From positions 1-33,453 of the forward strand of contig CAMDFT010000032.1 in NCBI GenBank assembly GCA_945897795.1: DNA of 33,453 bases. Direction: 5' to 3'. Positions 18,061 through 26,172 of the stretch are shown here, piece by piece. The notes under the pieces are model-generated. The model searched no databases. It was not told the DNA's origin and saw only the letters and a program-made list of their open reading frames with translations. Each line of letters opens with the position of its first letter. Position 1 is the first letter of the stretch. Both the position numbers and the translations under genes were made by a program. Source of the stretch: Limnohabitans sp. Rim8 (GTDB lineage Bacteria > Pseudomonadota > Gammaproteobacteria > Burkholderiales > Burkholderiaceae_C).

Positions 18061-18884
18061 GACGTGCGTTGGCGAGGGTTGTCAGAAAGGCCGGGAATCG
18101 GCGTAGCCCCGGCCTGGTGGGCGCGTGGTTTGCGGGGCTGACCCAGCAAGATGCGGTCGTGCCAGCGGACGGGCAACAGCGACAGGGCTTGCGACAGCCA
18201 GCCGATGCGGCGCGGCAAAACAATGTGTTCGCGGCCCTGCGCCACGCCGTGCAGCAAGTCGCGGGCCGCTTCATCGGGCTCCAGCAGGCCGGGCATCGCA
18301 AAGGTATTGCCCGCCGTGAGCGCTGTGCGCAAATAGCCCGGGCTGATGGTGTGCACCGTCAGGCGCGTCGGGCGCAGCTCGGCCCGCAGGCTTTGCAGGT
18401 AAGCGATCAGTCCGGCTTTGCTGGCGCAATAAGCCCCATTGCCCGGCATGCCGCGCCAGCCCGCCACGCTGGCCACGCCCACCAGCGCGCCGGGGCGCTG
18501 GCTGTTCAGCATGGCCTGCAGGAAGGGTTGGAACGTGGTGGCCACACCCAAGAGGTTGATCTCCAGCATGCGGCGCATCACGGCCAGATCGGCCGGGTCG
18601 CTGGTTTCAAACCCACCGGCCACACCGGCATTGGCGACCACCAGATCTGGCGCCCCCCAGTGCTGCAAACAGTCGGCGGCCATGGCCTGCATGGCCTGGG
18701 CGTTGGAGACGTCGGGGGTGTAAATGCGGCAGCGCTCGGGGGCCAGTGCCTGCAAGGCTTCCAATGGTGGGTGGTTCAGGCCGACCAGCGCGACCTGCGC
18801 ACCCGAGCCCAGCAACTGCCGCGCCAAGCTTTGCCCCAAGCCCCCGCAAGCTCCTGTGATGACGGCGCGTTGGAACGAGGGCAT
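18057..18884 (-). CDS. Short-chain dehydrogenase/reductase (classical SDR)
   Basis: A 275-residue NAD(P)-dependent oxidoreductase. The cofactor motif TGACGGLG is at residues 10-17, NAG at about 85-88, the catalytic serine at about 139 (GVASVAG), and the YCASK catalytic motif at 152-156. A C-terminal extension of about 45 residues follows the usual fold and includes a hydrophobic/basic stretch (ALSLLPVRWHDRILLG), as in membrane-associated SDRs. ATG 18884 gives the standard short N-terminus; an upstream in-frame start at 18944 is less likely. It is the first gene of the operon and its stop overlaps the FMO start. Confidence 0.88.
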   Translation of the reverse strand: MPSFQRAVITGACGGLGQSLARQLLGSGAQVALVGLNHPPLEALQALAPERCRIYTPDVSNAQAMQAMAADCLQHWGAPDLVVANAGVAGGFETSDPADLAVMRRMLEINLLGVATTFQPFLQAMLNSQRPGALVGVASVAGWRGMPGNGAYCASKAGLIAYLQSLRAELRPTRLTVHTISPGYLRTALTAGNTFAMPGLLEPDEAARDLLHGVAQGREHIVLPRRIGWLSQALSLLPVRWHDRILLGQPRKPRAHQAGATPIPGLSDNPRQRTS

Positions 18885-18981
18885 GGCGTATTGGCTGAAA
18901 TTCGGGTGAGTGGAATTGTTTGCAATTTTGGCACGATCAATCACCCTTGGGCCTCAGTGAAGACCCTTGCGAAAGGTCAGT

Positions 18982-20001
18982 TCAAGGGCTGCACTGGCTG
19001 GCGGTCTTTTTCCCGACCACAGGCCGCACGCAGAAGTAGCGGATTTGGGGCGACTGGAATTCCTTGATCGATCGCACCATGGACGGGTTGGGCATTTCTG
19101 GGGCCATCACCCGTTCTTGGGACAGGGCCCACAAGCCCTTGCTGCTGTTCACGCCGCCGTTCCAGTCGCCCAATTCACTCAGGTAAACGTACTCACCCAC
19201 GGTGGGCAATCTGGCTTGCATGCATTCACAGGCGAACTGGGCTTTGCGCGGCGAGTTGGTGGTGCCCAGCACGTTGCCTGGCGCACCCAGCAGTTCTAAG
19301 GTTTTCCCCAGGTAAGTGACCTGGCTGGGAAAGTGCGTTTTTTGAAACTGGCTGAACACTTGGTAGGCGATTTGTCCCATCACCGATTCCGGCATGCCCC
19401 GAGCCTGGTAGTTGAAGCTTTGTCCAAGCTGGGTTTCGAGGTGCAGAGTCACCAGCACATCGCCTTTGCAACCCGGGCTGAATGAGTAAGTGCCCCAGGC
19501 CATGCCAGTCAAGCCCTCGACCTGTTTGGCATCCAGGGTGCCCTGTCTTTGCTGGGCGCGCAGCACGCGCACCAACTCGCTCAGGGCCGTGGGGTTGAAG
19601 AAACTCACCTTGCGCACTTGGGGATGGTGCAGTTCGTACACCCGGTCAAGCGCGGCCTTGAAACTGCCTTCGAGCAAGACGTCCATGCCAAATCCGCCCG
19701 TGGCCCGCTGCCGCCCTTGGTCGATCAGGCTGTCCAAGGTCTGCAGCAACTCAGGTGCTTGTTTGGGCTCTGCGCCAGCGCGGATCAAGTCGCCCAACAA
19801 CCGGGCCATGTCGCTGGCCTGTTGAGCGCGGGTACGGCCATAAACATCCTGGTATTGGCACAGATCTTGGCCGCGAACGAAGGGGAGGGTCGGCCACAAG
19901 GTCACTTGGGCAGCGCTGTAGGCTTGATCTGCCAAAGCCTGTCCGCCCAAGACCGTGCCACAAAAAATCAGACCCACATTTCGCATCATTCGCGCCATCA
20001 T
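18982..20001 (-). CDS. Secreted protein of unknown function next to fliJ
   Basis: A 339-residue protein with an N-terminal signal peptide (hydrophobic VGLIFCGTVLGGQALA, likely cleavage after ALA). I do not recognise the full-length family. The middle is mixed helix and strand. The C-terminal 80 residues contain CMQARLPTVGEYVYL, GDWNGGV and IRYFCVRPV, a pattern that resembles the ARLPT...W...RCVR signature of DUF1566/Lcl-type or FGE-like C-terminal folds; this is a weak resemblance. Three paired cysteines there could form disulfides. It starts about 60 bases after fliJ on the same strand and may be the last gene of the flagellar operon. The start is uncertain: GTG 20007 or ATG 20001, 19998, 19989 are all possible. 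Confidence 0.7.
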   Translation of the reverse strand: MMARMMRNVGLIFCGTVLGGQALADQAYSAAQVTLWPTLPFVRGQDLCQYQDVYGRTRAQQASDMARLLGDLIRAGAEPKQAPELLQTLDSLIDQGRQRATGGFGMDVLLEGSFKAALDRVYELHHPQVRKVSFFNPTALSELVRVLRAQQRQGTLDAKQVEGLTGMAWGTYSFSPGCKGDVLVTLHLETQLGQSFNYQARGMPESVMGQIAYQVFSQFQKTHFPSQVTYLGKTLELLGAPGNVLGTTNSPRKAQFACECMQARLPTVGEYVYLSELGDWNGGVNSSKGLWALSQERVMAPEMPNPSMVRSIKEFQSPQIRYFCVRPVVGKKTASQCSP

Positions 20002-20061
20002 CGTCACAAGCCCAAGACATGGCCTTGACTTACATCAATGAATCAGCTCAAAGGTTTCAAC

Positions 20062-20511
20062 TCAGGAACCCATCCCCAAGATGAACTGGCGCACGCCCAG
20101 CTCGTCCATTTGTCTTTGCTCATAGCGCTTGACGTCTTGCGCCACGGCCTTGGCGTCTTGCTCGTGCAGCGACTGCATTTTGTGCAACTCGATTTCGGCT
20201 TGCAGCCTTTTTCGGCGCATTTGCGCCAAAGTGCTTTGGGCTTTGCCCAAATCCACCACCACACGCTGTTGCAGGTTCAGCAGCTGGGCCATGAACTGGC
20301 GGTGGTTCATGCTCGCTTGCATGCCCATCACCGTGGAGTCCCTGGCTTGTTCTTGCAGCCGGTACTCGTCGTACAGCTTGCACAGGCGCTGGTGGCTGGC
20401 TTCGAGTTGCGCCACCCGGGCCATGGCCTGGACGATGTCGTTTTGGACATCGTTGACCGCTTCTTCGGCTTTTTTAACCAGCACGGGCCAACAACTTCTG
20501 GCTTGTCGCAT
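20062..20511 (-). CDS. fliJ: Flagellar export chaperone FliJ
   Basis: A 149-residue, almost entirely helical and charged protein, as expected for the FliJ coiled coil that couples the FliI ATPase to the FlhA export gate and escorts unloaded chaperones. Long heptad-like Leu/Gln/Arg-rich stretches run from about residue 15 to 135. Sequence identity in FliJ is weak across species, so the call rests on size, coiled-coil character and position 18 bases after fliI. It precedes the secreted unknown protein by about 60 bases. Confidence 0.85.
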   Translation of the reverse strand: MRQARSCWPVLVKKAEEAVNDVQNDIVQAMARVAQLEASHQRLCKLYDEYRLQEQARDSTVMGMQASMNHRQFMAQLLNLQQRVVVDLGKAQSTLAQMRRKRLQAEIELHKMQSLHEQDAKAVAQDVKRYEQRQMDELGVRQFILGMGS

Positions 20512-20529
20512 GTCATTCTCCTAATAGGG

Positions 20530-21849
20530 TCATTGGGTCATCAGCGCTTGCACTTGCAGCCGCGTGGTGGCCGCATCCTGGCTGGTGTGCATGTCTTGCT
20601 GCAAAAAGGATTCCATCTGGGGACGCAAGCGGATGGCTTGGTCCAGATCGGCATTGCTCCCCGCCTCGTAAGCGCCCACCTGAATCAAATCTTGGTTTTG
20701 CTGGTACAGCGACCACAGTCGCCTGAAACGGTTGGCCAGTTTTTGGTCTTCGGGCGAGATCAGGTTTTGCATCACCCGCGAGACCGAGCCGTTCAGATCG
20801 ATGGCGGGGTAGTGCGCCGCGTCGGCCAGCTTGCGCGACAGCATCACCTGGCCATCAAGCGAGGCGCGGGCGATGTCCACGATGGGGTCGTTCGCATCGT
20901 CGCCCTCGGCCAGCACGGTGTAGATGGCGGTGATCGAACCCACGCCGTGGCGGCCTACGCCAGCCCGTTCAATCAAATTGGGCAGCAGCGCAAACACCGA
21001 AGGCGGGTAGCCCTTGGCGGTGGGCGGCTCGCCCACGGCCAGACCGATCTCGCGCTGTGCATGGGCCACGCGCGTCAGGCTGTCCACCAGCATCAACACG
21101 TTCTTACCCTGGTCGCGGAAATACTCGGCAATCACATGCGTCATGTGCGTGGCTTTCAGGCGCAGCACGGGCGATTCGTTGGCCGGTGCGGCGATCAACA
21201 CCGACTTGGCCAGGCCCACTGGACCCAAAGATTCTTCGATGAAGGCCTGCACCTCGCGGCCGCGCTCGCCAATCAGGCCAATCACCACCACGTCGGCTTC
21301 GGTGAAGCGGGTCATCATGCCCAGCAACACGCTTTTGCCCACTCCTGAGCCCGCCACAAGCCCAAGGCGCTGGCCCCGGCCGATGGTCAACATGCCGTTG
21401 ATGGCTTTGACACCCACGTCCAGCACTTCCTTGATGGGGCCGCGCTCCATGGGGTTGATGGGGCGGCCTTGCAGGCTCAGCACATCGCGGCACTCGGGCG
21501 GTGGTTTGCCGTCCAGCGGTTGGCCGCGCCCGTCGATGATGCGGCCCAGCAAATCGGGGCCCAGGCACACTTGTGAGGTGTGGCTGATCACACTGACCTT
21601 GGCCCCCGGGCCAATGCCCTGCGGCTCGGTAAAAGGCAGCAAAAACAGGGTTTCGTCGTTGAAGCCCACCACCTCGGCTTCGACCCGGTGGCCCATTTGG
21701 CCGACGATTTCACAGCAAGCGCCCAAGGGGGCCATCAGGCCGCGTGTTTCCAAGCGCATGCCCACCAGGCGCACCAAGGTGCCGCTGCGTTGCGGCTCGG
21801 GCGCATGCAAGTCGCCGATCAGCTGGTTGACTTCTTGGTCGAAGTTCAT
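20530..21849 (-). CDS. fliI: Flagellum-specific ATP synthase FliI
   Basis: Hexameric ATPase of the flagellar type III export apparatus, 439 residues. The Walker A motif AGSGVGKS is at residues 166-173, GERGREV near 195, and the Walker B region NVLMLVDSLTR near 245. The export-ATPase sequence GYPPSVFALLPNLIERAG follows. The ATG overlaps the fliH stop by 4 bases (ATGA), so FliI is translated in step with its regulator FliH. Intact and of normal length. Confidence 0.97.
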   Translation of the reverse strand: MNFDQEVNQLIGDLHAPEPQRSGTLVRLVGMRLETRGLMAPLGACCEIVGQMGHRVEAEVVGFNDETLFLLPFTEPQGIGPGAKVSVISHTSQVCLGPDLLGRIIDGRGQPLDGKPPPECRDVLSLQGRPINPMERGPIKEVLDVGVKAINGMLTIGRGQRLGLVAGSGVGKSVLLGMMTRFTEADVVVIGLIGERGREVQAFIEESLGPVGLAKSVLIAAPANESPVLRLKATHMTHVIAEYFRDQGKNVLMLVDSLTRVAHAQREIGLAVGEPPTAKGYPPSVFALLPNLIERAGVGRHGVGSITAIYTVLAEGDDANDPIVDIARASLDGQVMLSRKLADAAHYPAIDLNGSVSRVMQNLISPEDQKLANRFRRLWSLYQQNQDLIQVGAYEAGSNADLDQAIRLRPQMESFLQQDMHTSQDAATTRLQVQALMTQ

Positions 21850-22781
21850 GCCGGGCTGTCCTCATCGGGTTGTGCGGTTTTGATGTCACTGTCTTGCACG
21901 TCAATGACCTGGCGGTCCCAGTCGCGCTTGGGCGTGTTTTCGGGCAAGGCGTCCACTTTGTCTTGCACCAAGCCAGAGCTTTGCATCCAGGCCTCGGGCT
22001 GGGCCAGCAGGCGGCGCGCCAGTGGCTCCAGACGGTGCTCGATCAGGTCTTGCACCACGGTGTCTTGCACGCGCACGCGCACGCTGCCGGGGCGCAACTG
22101 CGCGTCGGCCTCCAGCTGCAGGTGTTCGGTAGCCGCTTGCCCCAGCGCTTTGACGCGTTGCAGGTCTTGCGGGTTCAGGCTCACTTGCACCGGCTGGGCC
22201 GGGTGGTCCAGTTGCTGGATGCAGCCCTGAATTAAGCCGTTCACGGCTTGGCCGGAGAGTTGTAATTCGGCGCGCACCAATTGCTCGGCCACATGCAGCG
22301 ACAAGCGTTTGAGAGGTTCAAAAAAGCGTTGTGGGTCCTGGCTGATGCTGCGCAATTCGATGCCCAAGTGCCGGATCAGCTCGCGCTCTTTGGCGCGTTC
22401 GGCGTCGAGCTCGGCGCTCAGTTGTTCGCGCATTTGGGCTTGGCCATCGGTCAGGCCTTGCTGGTAGGCGGCTGTGCGCAGGGCAGTCAGGGCCGATTCA
22501 GAGACCAGGGTGTCCTCGGCTTGCTGCGGCAAAAGGGTTTCGGTGGTGGGTTCGCCGAATGGCTCTGCGTTGTCGTCGGACAGCTTGGCACCGGGCACCG
22601 GCTCGGGCAGGGTCAGGGCGTCGGTCGGCTCGGTGCGATCGGCCACGCGCCAGGGGCCAAAGGCGTGCGCTTTGGCTTCGTCCCATTGGGTGCGCAGGAA
22701 AACAGGGGCCTGGCTTTTGCCGTTGAGCAAAGGGCTGGCGCACCAGGGGGCAGGTTGGGCATTCTGGTCAGACAAAGCCAT
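21846..22781 (-). CDS. fliH: Flagellar assembly protein FliH
   Basis: Regulator of the FliI ATPase, which it tethers to the C ring; 311 residues. The N-terminal third is variable and Pro/Glu-rich. The middle carries a long helix (TAAYQQGLTDGQAQMREQL and following acidic/Ala-rich sequence), and the C-terminal domain shows the FliH/YscL pattern LHVAEQLVRAELQLS and LEADAQLRPGSVRV. ATG 22781 was chosen over an upstream frame start at 22970 because it has a strong AGGAGG ribosome-binding site 7 bases away. It overlaps fliG by 14 bases and fliI by 4. Confidence 0.93.
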   Translation of the reverse strand: MALSDQNAQPAPWCASPLLNGKSQAPVFLRTQWDEAKAHAFGPWRVADRTEPTDALTLPEPVPGAKLSDDNAEPFGEPTTETLLPQQAEDTLVSESALTALRTAAYQQGLTDGQAQMREQLSAELDAERAKERELIRHLGIELRSISQDPQRFFEPLKRLSLHVAEQLVRAELQLSGQAVNGLIQGCIQQLDHPAQPVQVSLNPQDLQRVKALGQAATEHLQLEADAQLRPGSVRVRVQDTVVQDLIEHRLEPLARRLLAQPEAWMQSSGLVQDKVDALPENTPKRDWDRQVIDVQDSDIKTAQPDEDSPA

Positions 22782-23913
22782 CGCCGCCTCCTGCCAACAC
22801 CAGCTCGCCGGCATCGGACAGCTTGCGTGCCATGCGCATGATGTTCTTTTGTGCTTCTTCCACTTCGGTGATGCGCAATGGGCCTTTGCTTTCCATGTCG
22901 TCCACAAACATGACGCGGGCGCGTGCCGACATGTTGTCGAGGAATTTGTCCTTGACGTAGTCTGGTGCACCTTTGAGCGCGACCATCAACATGTCCGGCT
23001 CGGCCGTGCGCATGATGGCCTGGATGCCCCGGTTGTCAACGCTCACCAGATTCTCAAAGGTGAACATGTTGTCCTGGATCTTTTGCATTAAATCGGCGTC
23101 GATCACCGACAGGCTAGACATGATGGCCGATTCGAGCTCGACCTTGACCGAGTTCATGATTTGAGCGGCCGCTTTGACGCCACCGAAGCTGGACGATTTG
23201 GACGAAGAGTTGGTGGCGAACTGCTTCATCATGATTTGTTCGAGCTCTTCCATGGCCGACGGTTGCACCGTGTCCAGGCTGGCAATGCGTTGAATGATTT
23301 CTGGACGCGCTTCTGCGGGCAGAAAATTCAGAACGTCAGCGGCCACGATGTGTTCCAACACCGATAAGATGATGGCCACCACTTGGGGGTGTTCACCCCG
23401 GATCATCTCTGCAATAGAGCGGGCATCCATCCATTTGAGGATTTCCAAGCCCTTGCTGCCTTGGCCGGGCATGATGCGGCTGAGCACCGAAGACGCCTTG
23501 TCCTCACCCAAAGCGCGTTTCAAGACTTTCTCTACATAGTCCCCCGTGCCCAGGCCCAAGCTGGTTTGCTTCTTGAGTGTGGCCACAAACTCGTCGAGTA
23601 CAACGTTCACCGCCTCTTGCGACAAATCGGCCACAGACACCATGGCGCCGCCCAGTGATTGAACCTCTTTGGGGTTCAAAAACCGAATGATTTCAGCCGC
23701 TTGCTGTTCGCCCAGCAAGAGCATCAGCACGGCAGCCCGCTGTGCGCCTGTCAGAGAGTCCAGTTCTTTTTGCAGCTCTTCGGTCATCACGATCGGTGCA
23801 TCGCCCAAAGCCGATGCGACCACCTTGACCTCCTTGCCGTCCTTTCCCTTGGCATCCTTGCCTTTGGCGTCTTTGCCTTTGGCATCTTTCTCGTTGTCTT
23901 TTTTCGTGGCCAT
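22768..23913 (-). CDS. fliG: Flagellar motor switch protein FliG
   Basis: C-ring protein that binds the MS ring and generates torque with MotA; 381 residues against about 331 in enteric FliG. Family motifs are clear: LTGAQRAAVLMLLLGE at the N-domain, GEHPQVVAIILS in the middle domain, and the torque helix region NMSARARVMFVDDMESKGPLR with the conserved Arg and paired Asp residues. The extra length is an N-terminal lysine/aspartate-rich extension (residues 1-40) made of KGKDA-type repeats. It lies 19 bases after fliF and overlaps fliH. Confidence 0.96.
   Translation of the reverse strand: MATKKDNEKDAKGKDAKGKDAKGKDGKEVKVVASALGDAPIVMTEELQKELDSLTGAQRAAVLMLLLGEQQAAEIIRFLNPKEVQSLGGAMVSVADLSQEAVNVVLDEFVATLKKQTSLGLGTGDYVEKVLKRALGEDKASSVLSRIMPGQGSKGLEILKWMDARSIAEMIRGEHPQVVAIILSVLEHIVAADVLNFLPAEARPEIIQRIASLDTVQPSAMEELEQIMMKQFATNSSSKSSSFGGVKAAAQIMNSVKVELESAIMSSLSVIDADLMQKIQDNMFTFENLVSVDNRGIQAIMRTAEPDMLMVALKGAPDYVKDKFLDNMSARARVMFVDDMESKGPLRITEVEEAQKNIMRMARKLSDAGELVLAGGGDGFV
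23830..23889 (-). repeat. 15-bp tandem repeat coding the FliG N-terminal Lys/Asp extension
   Basis: About three to four tandem 15-base units encode repeated KDAKG pentapeptides (residues 9-28 of FliG). Units differ at a few third positions (for example GCATC versus GCGTC on the plus strand), so the copies are not fresh. The repeat adds a flexible, highly charged tail ahead of the conserved FliG N-domain. Confidence 0.75.
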
Positions 23914-23932
23914 CGTTTTGTCCTTGTGTCTC

Positions 23933-25792
23933 TCAGGAAACCTTGATCATGCCCTTGAGCACGTTGGCCACTCGGCCTGAATCTTCGGCCACCAGCATGC
24001 GGATGAGGGCCACTTTGTCGTCGTAGGTGTTGGCCGTGTCCAACATGTCGATGCTGATGCTCGACTTCTTGGGCTTGAGCTTGGCCTTGATCTCTTCTAG
24101 GCTCTCGCCTTCGCCAATCTGGATCATGCGCATGTCTTCGGCACTGAGTTCGCCATCGGCCATGGCGGCTTTGGCTTTTTCTTCTTCGGCAATGGCCTTG
24201 GCCGTCGTGATGCTGCGCATGATGGGGCGCACCACAATCAGCATGAAAACGATGAAGCTGATGGCGATCAAGGCGCTGGTCAGGCCCGATTGCACTTTGT
24301 TTTCGATGTACCACGGAATGGTCTCGAGGGGTGCTGGCGCTTCAAAACGGGCGGGTACCACCGACACATTGTCGCCACGTGCTGGGTCAAAACCCACCAC
24401 GCCACGCACCACCTGTTGCATTTGCTCCAGCTCTTGCGGCGTGTAGGCCAAGCTCTTGGGCGCTTTGGGGTCTACTGCGGCGCCATCGGCAGGCGGTGGC
24501 GCTGGTCGTTCGTTCACGATCACGGCCACGCTGACTTTGCGGATTCCGCCGCTGGCGCTGCGCACGTGACGGACCGTTCGGTCGAGCTCAAAATTGCGTG
24601 TGGAACGGCTACTGAGTGTGCTGTTGGATTCGGACTGGCCCTTGGTCGGGTCCACCTGGGTGCTGTTGGTGGTGGTGGGGGTGGGCGGTGGCGTGTTGGA
24701 CAGTGAGCCCGGGATGCCTTCTGCAGCGCGCACGGCAGCGCGGTCTTCGGCCAGCACTTCCGAACGGGTGCGGGGGCCTTTGTCGCGGTTGTCAAAGTCT
24801 TCGGTGGTGCTTTCGGACTGGGTAAAGTCCAGCGACAGGTTCACCTGCGAGCGCACATTGGCCTCGCCCACCATGGGCGAGAGGATTTGCATGATGCGGT
24901 TGCGCAAGACCTCTTCCATTTGTTGCTTGTGCTGCTCTTGCGCAGAGGTCAGGCCCAGTTTTTGTTCTGTGGCCGACTCGGTCATCAACTTGCCCATGTT
25001 GTCGACCACGGTGACGTGGTCTGGTGAGAGGTAGGGCACGCTGGACGAGACCAAGTGCACGATGGCCTGCACCTGCGATGCCGAAACAGCGCGTCCGGGG
25101 TAGGGGGCTAGCACCACCGAAGCCTTAGGGGGCGTGCGGTCACGCACGAACACACTTTGTTTGGGCGTGGCCAAGTGCACACGGGCGCCTTGGACACTGC
25201 CAATTTGCATGATGCTGCGTGCCAGCTCTTGCTCCATGGCGGCATTGACCTTGACCTGCTCCATGAACTGGCTGGTGGTCATGGACGACTGGTCTTTCAG
25301 GCCATCCAGGCCCGTAGCGCCCGCCTTGGGCAAGCCTTGCGAAGCCAAAAAAATGCGTGCCTCATGAAAGCGGTCACTGGGCACCGTCAGCTGGCCTGTG
25401 GCCGGATCGATTTTGGGTTTGAAGTCGGATGTTTTGAGCGACTCGAAAGCCGCTTGCTGATCTGCCTCTTGCAGACCCGGCATGACGGGGCGGTAGGGCG
25501 TGGTCGACATCCAGGCATACGTCAAGCCAAACAGGACCATGACGGCCAGCATCACGATCAGCGGCAAAACCCGTCGCACCGAGGGTTGATTGAGCACCTT
25601 GGTGAAGGTGTCCGCCATGCCCAGCCTTTGCCAGGGGCTCAAACCGGTGCCCGGCTCGTTGCCGTCTTGGGTACCGGTTGGGGTGGTCAGTGCCGTGCTG
25701 CCTTGGGGGGCAGGCGCGGGTGCCGAGACGGCCCCCGAGTTGGCAGGCACGGTCATCATGCCGTTGTTCATTGTTGCGGTCGCTGTAGCCAT
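23933..25792 (-). CDS. fliF: Flagellar M-ring protein FliF
   Basis: Forms the MS ring that scaffolds basal-body assembly; 619 residues. Two membrane helices bracket the periplasmic part: about residues 76-96 (VLPLIVMLAVMVLFGLTYAW) and about 505-527 (ALIAISFIVFMLIVVRP). The YscJ-like ring-building motifs are present, including FLASQGLPKAGATG, MEQVKVNAAMEQELARSI and VRDRTPPKASVVL. The C-terminal cytoplasmic tail that binds FliG is intact. A Pro/Thr-rich linker sits near residues 355-385. It follows fliE by 21 bases and precedes fliG by 19. Confidence 0.97.
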   Translation of the reverse strand: MATATATMNNGMMTVPANSGAVSAPAPAPQGSTALTTPTGTQDGNEPGTGLSPWQRLGMADTFTKVLNQPSVRRVLPLIVMLAVMVLFGLTYAWMSTTPYRPVMPGLQEADQQAAFESLKTSDFKPKIDPATGQLTVPSDRFHEARIFLASQGLPKAGATGLDGLKDQSSMTTSQFMEQVKVNAAMEQELARSIMQIGSVQGARVHLATPKQSVFVRDRTPPKASVVLAPYPGRAVSASQVQAIVHLVSSSVPYLSPDHVTVVDNMGKLMTESATEQKLGLTSAQEQHKQQMEEVLRNRIMQILSPMVGEANVRSQVNLSLDFTQSESTTEDFDNRDKGPRTRSEVLAEDRAAVRAAEGIPGSLSNTPPPTPTTTNSTQVDPTKGQSESNSTLSSRSTRNFELDRTVRHVRSASGGIRKVSVAVIVNERPAPPPADGAAVDPKAPKSLAYTPQELEQMQQVVRGVVGFDPARGDNVSVVPARFEAPAPLETIPWYIENKVQSGLTSALIAISFIVFMLIVVRPIMRSITTAKAIAEEEKAKAAMADGELSAEDMRMIQIGEGESLEEIKAKLKPKKSSISIDMLDTANTYDDKVALIRMLVAEDSGRVANVLKGMIKVS

Positions 25793-25813
25793 GGTGTGTT
25801 CTCGTTAAATCGT

Positions 25814-26161
25814 TCAGACCGGCATGTTCAAAATGTCTTCGTAGGCTTTGAGGACCTTGTTGCGCACTTGCAAAGTCGCCTCGAAGGCCAAAGAGGATTT
25901 CTGCATGCCCAGCACCACATCGGTCAGGGCCATGTTCTCTCCCCGGTCAAAAGCGGCGCGCATTTCCGTAGACTGAACCTGTACTTGGTTGACCTGGCTG
26001 AGCGCACCCGAGACAAATTCACCAAAGCTGGGCTTACCAACATCGGGCGTCAGCCCCTTGAGTTGGTCAGCGCCCGGCAGACCGGCTGCCTGTGACTGGT
26101 GGCTGCGCAGGGTTTGCAGCATCGACTGGATGTTGGCGGGCGAAATGGCTTTGTCAATCAT
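25814..26161 (-). CDS. fliE: Flagellar hook-basal body complex protein FliE
   Basis: Junction protein between MS ring and rod, 115 residues, the normal size. The conserved C-terminal half is present (ALTDVVLGMQKSSLAFEATL followed by QVRNKVLKAYEDILNMPV). The ATG at 26161 has GGAG upstream (rev-comp of ctcc near 26166) and lies 11 bases after the sigma-54 activator gene. It begins the fliE-F-G-H-I-J series. Confidence 0.95.
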   Translation of the reverse strand: MIDKAISPANIQSMLQTLRSHQSQAAGLPGADQLKGLTPDVGKPSFGEFVSGALSQVNQVQVQSTEMRAAFDRGENMALTDVVLGMQKSSLAFEATLQVRNKVLKAYEDILNMPV

Positions 26162-26172
26162 GCGTGTCTCCT

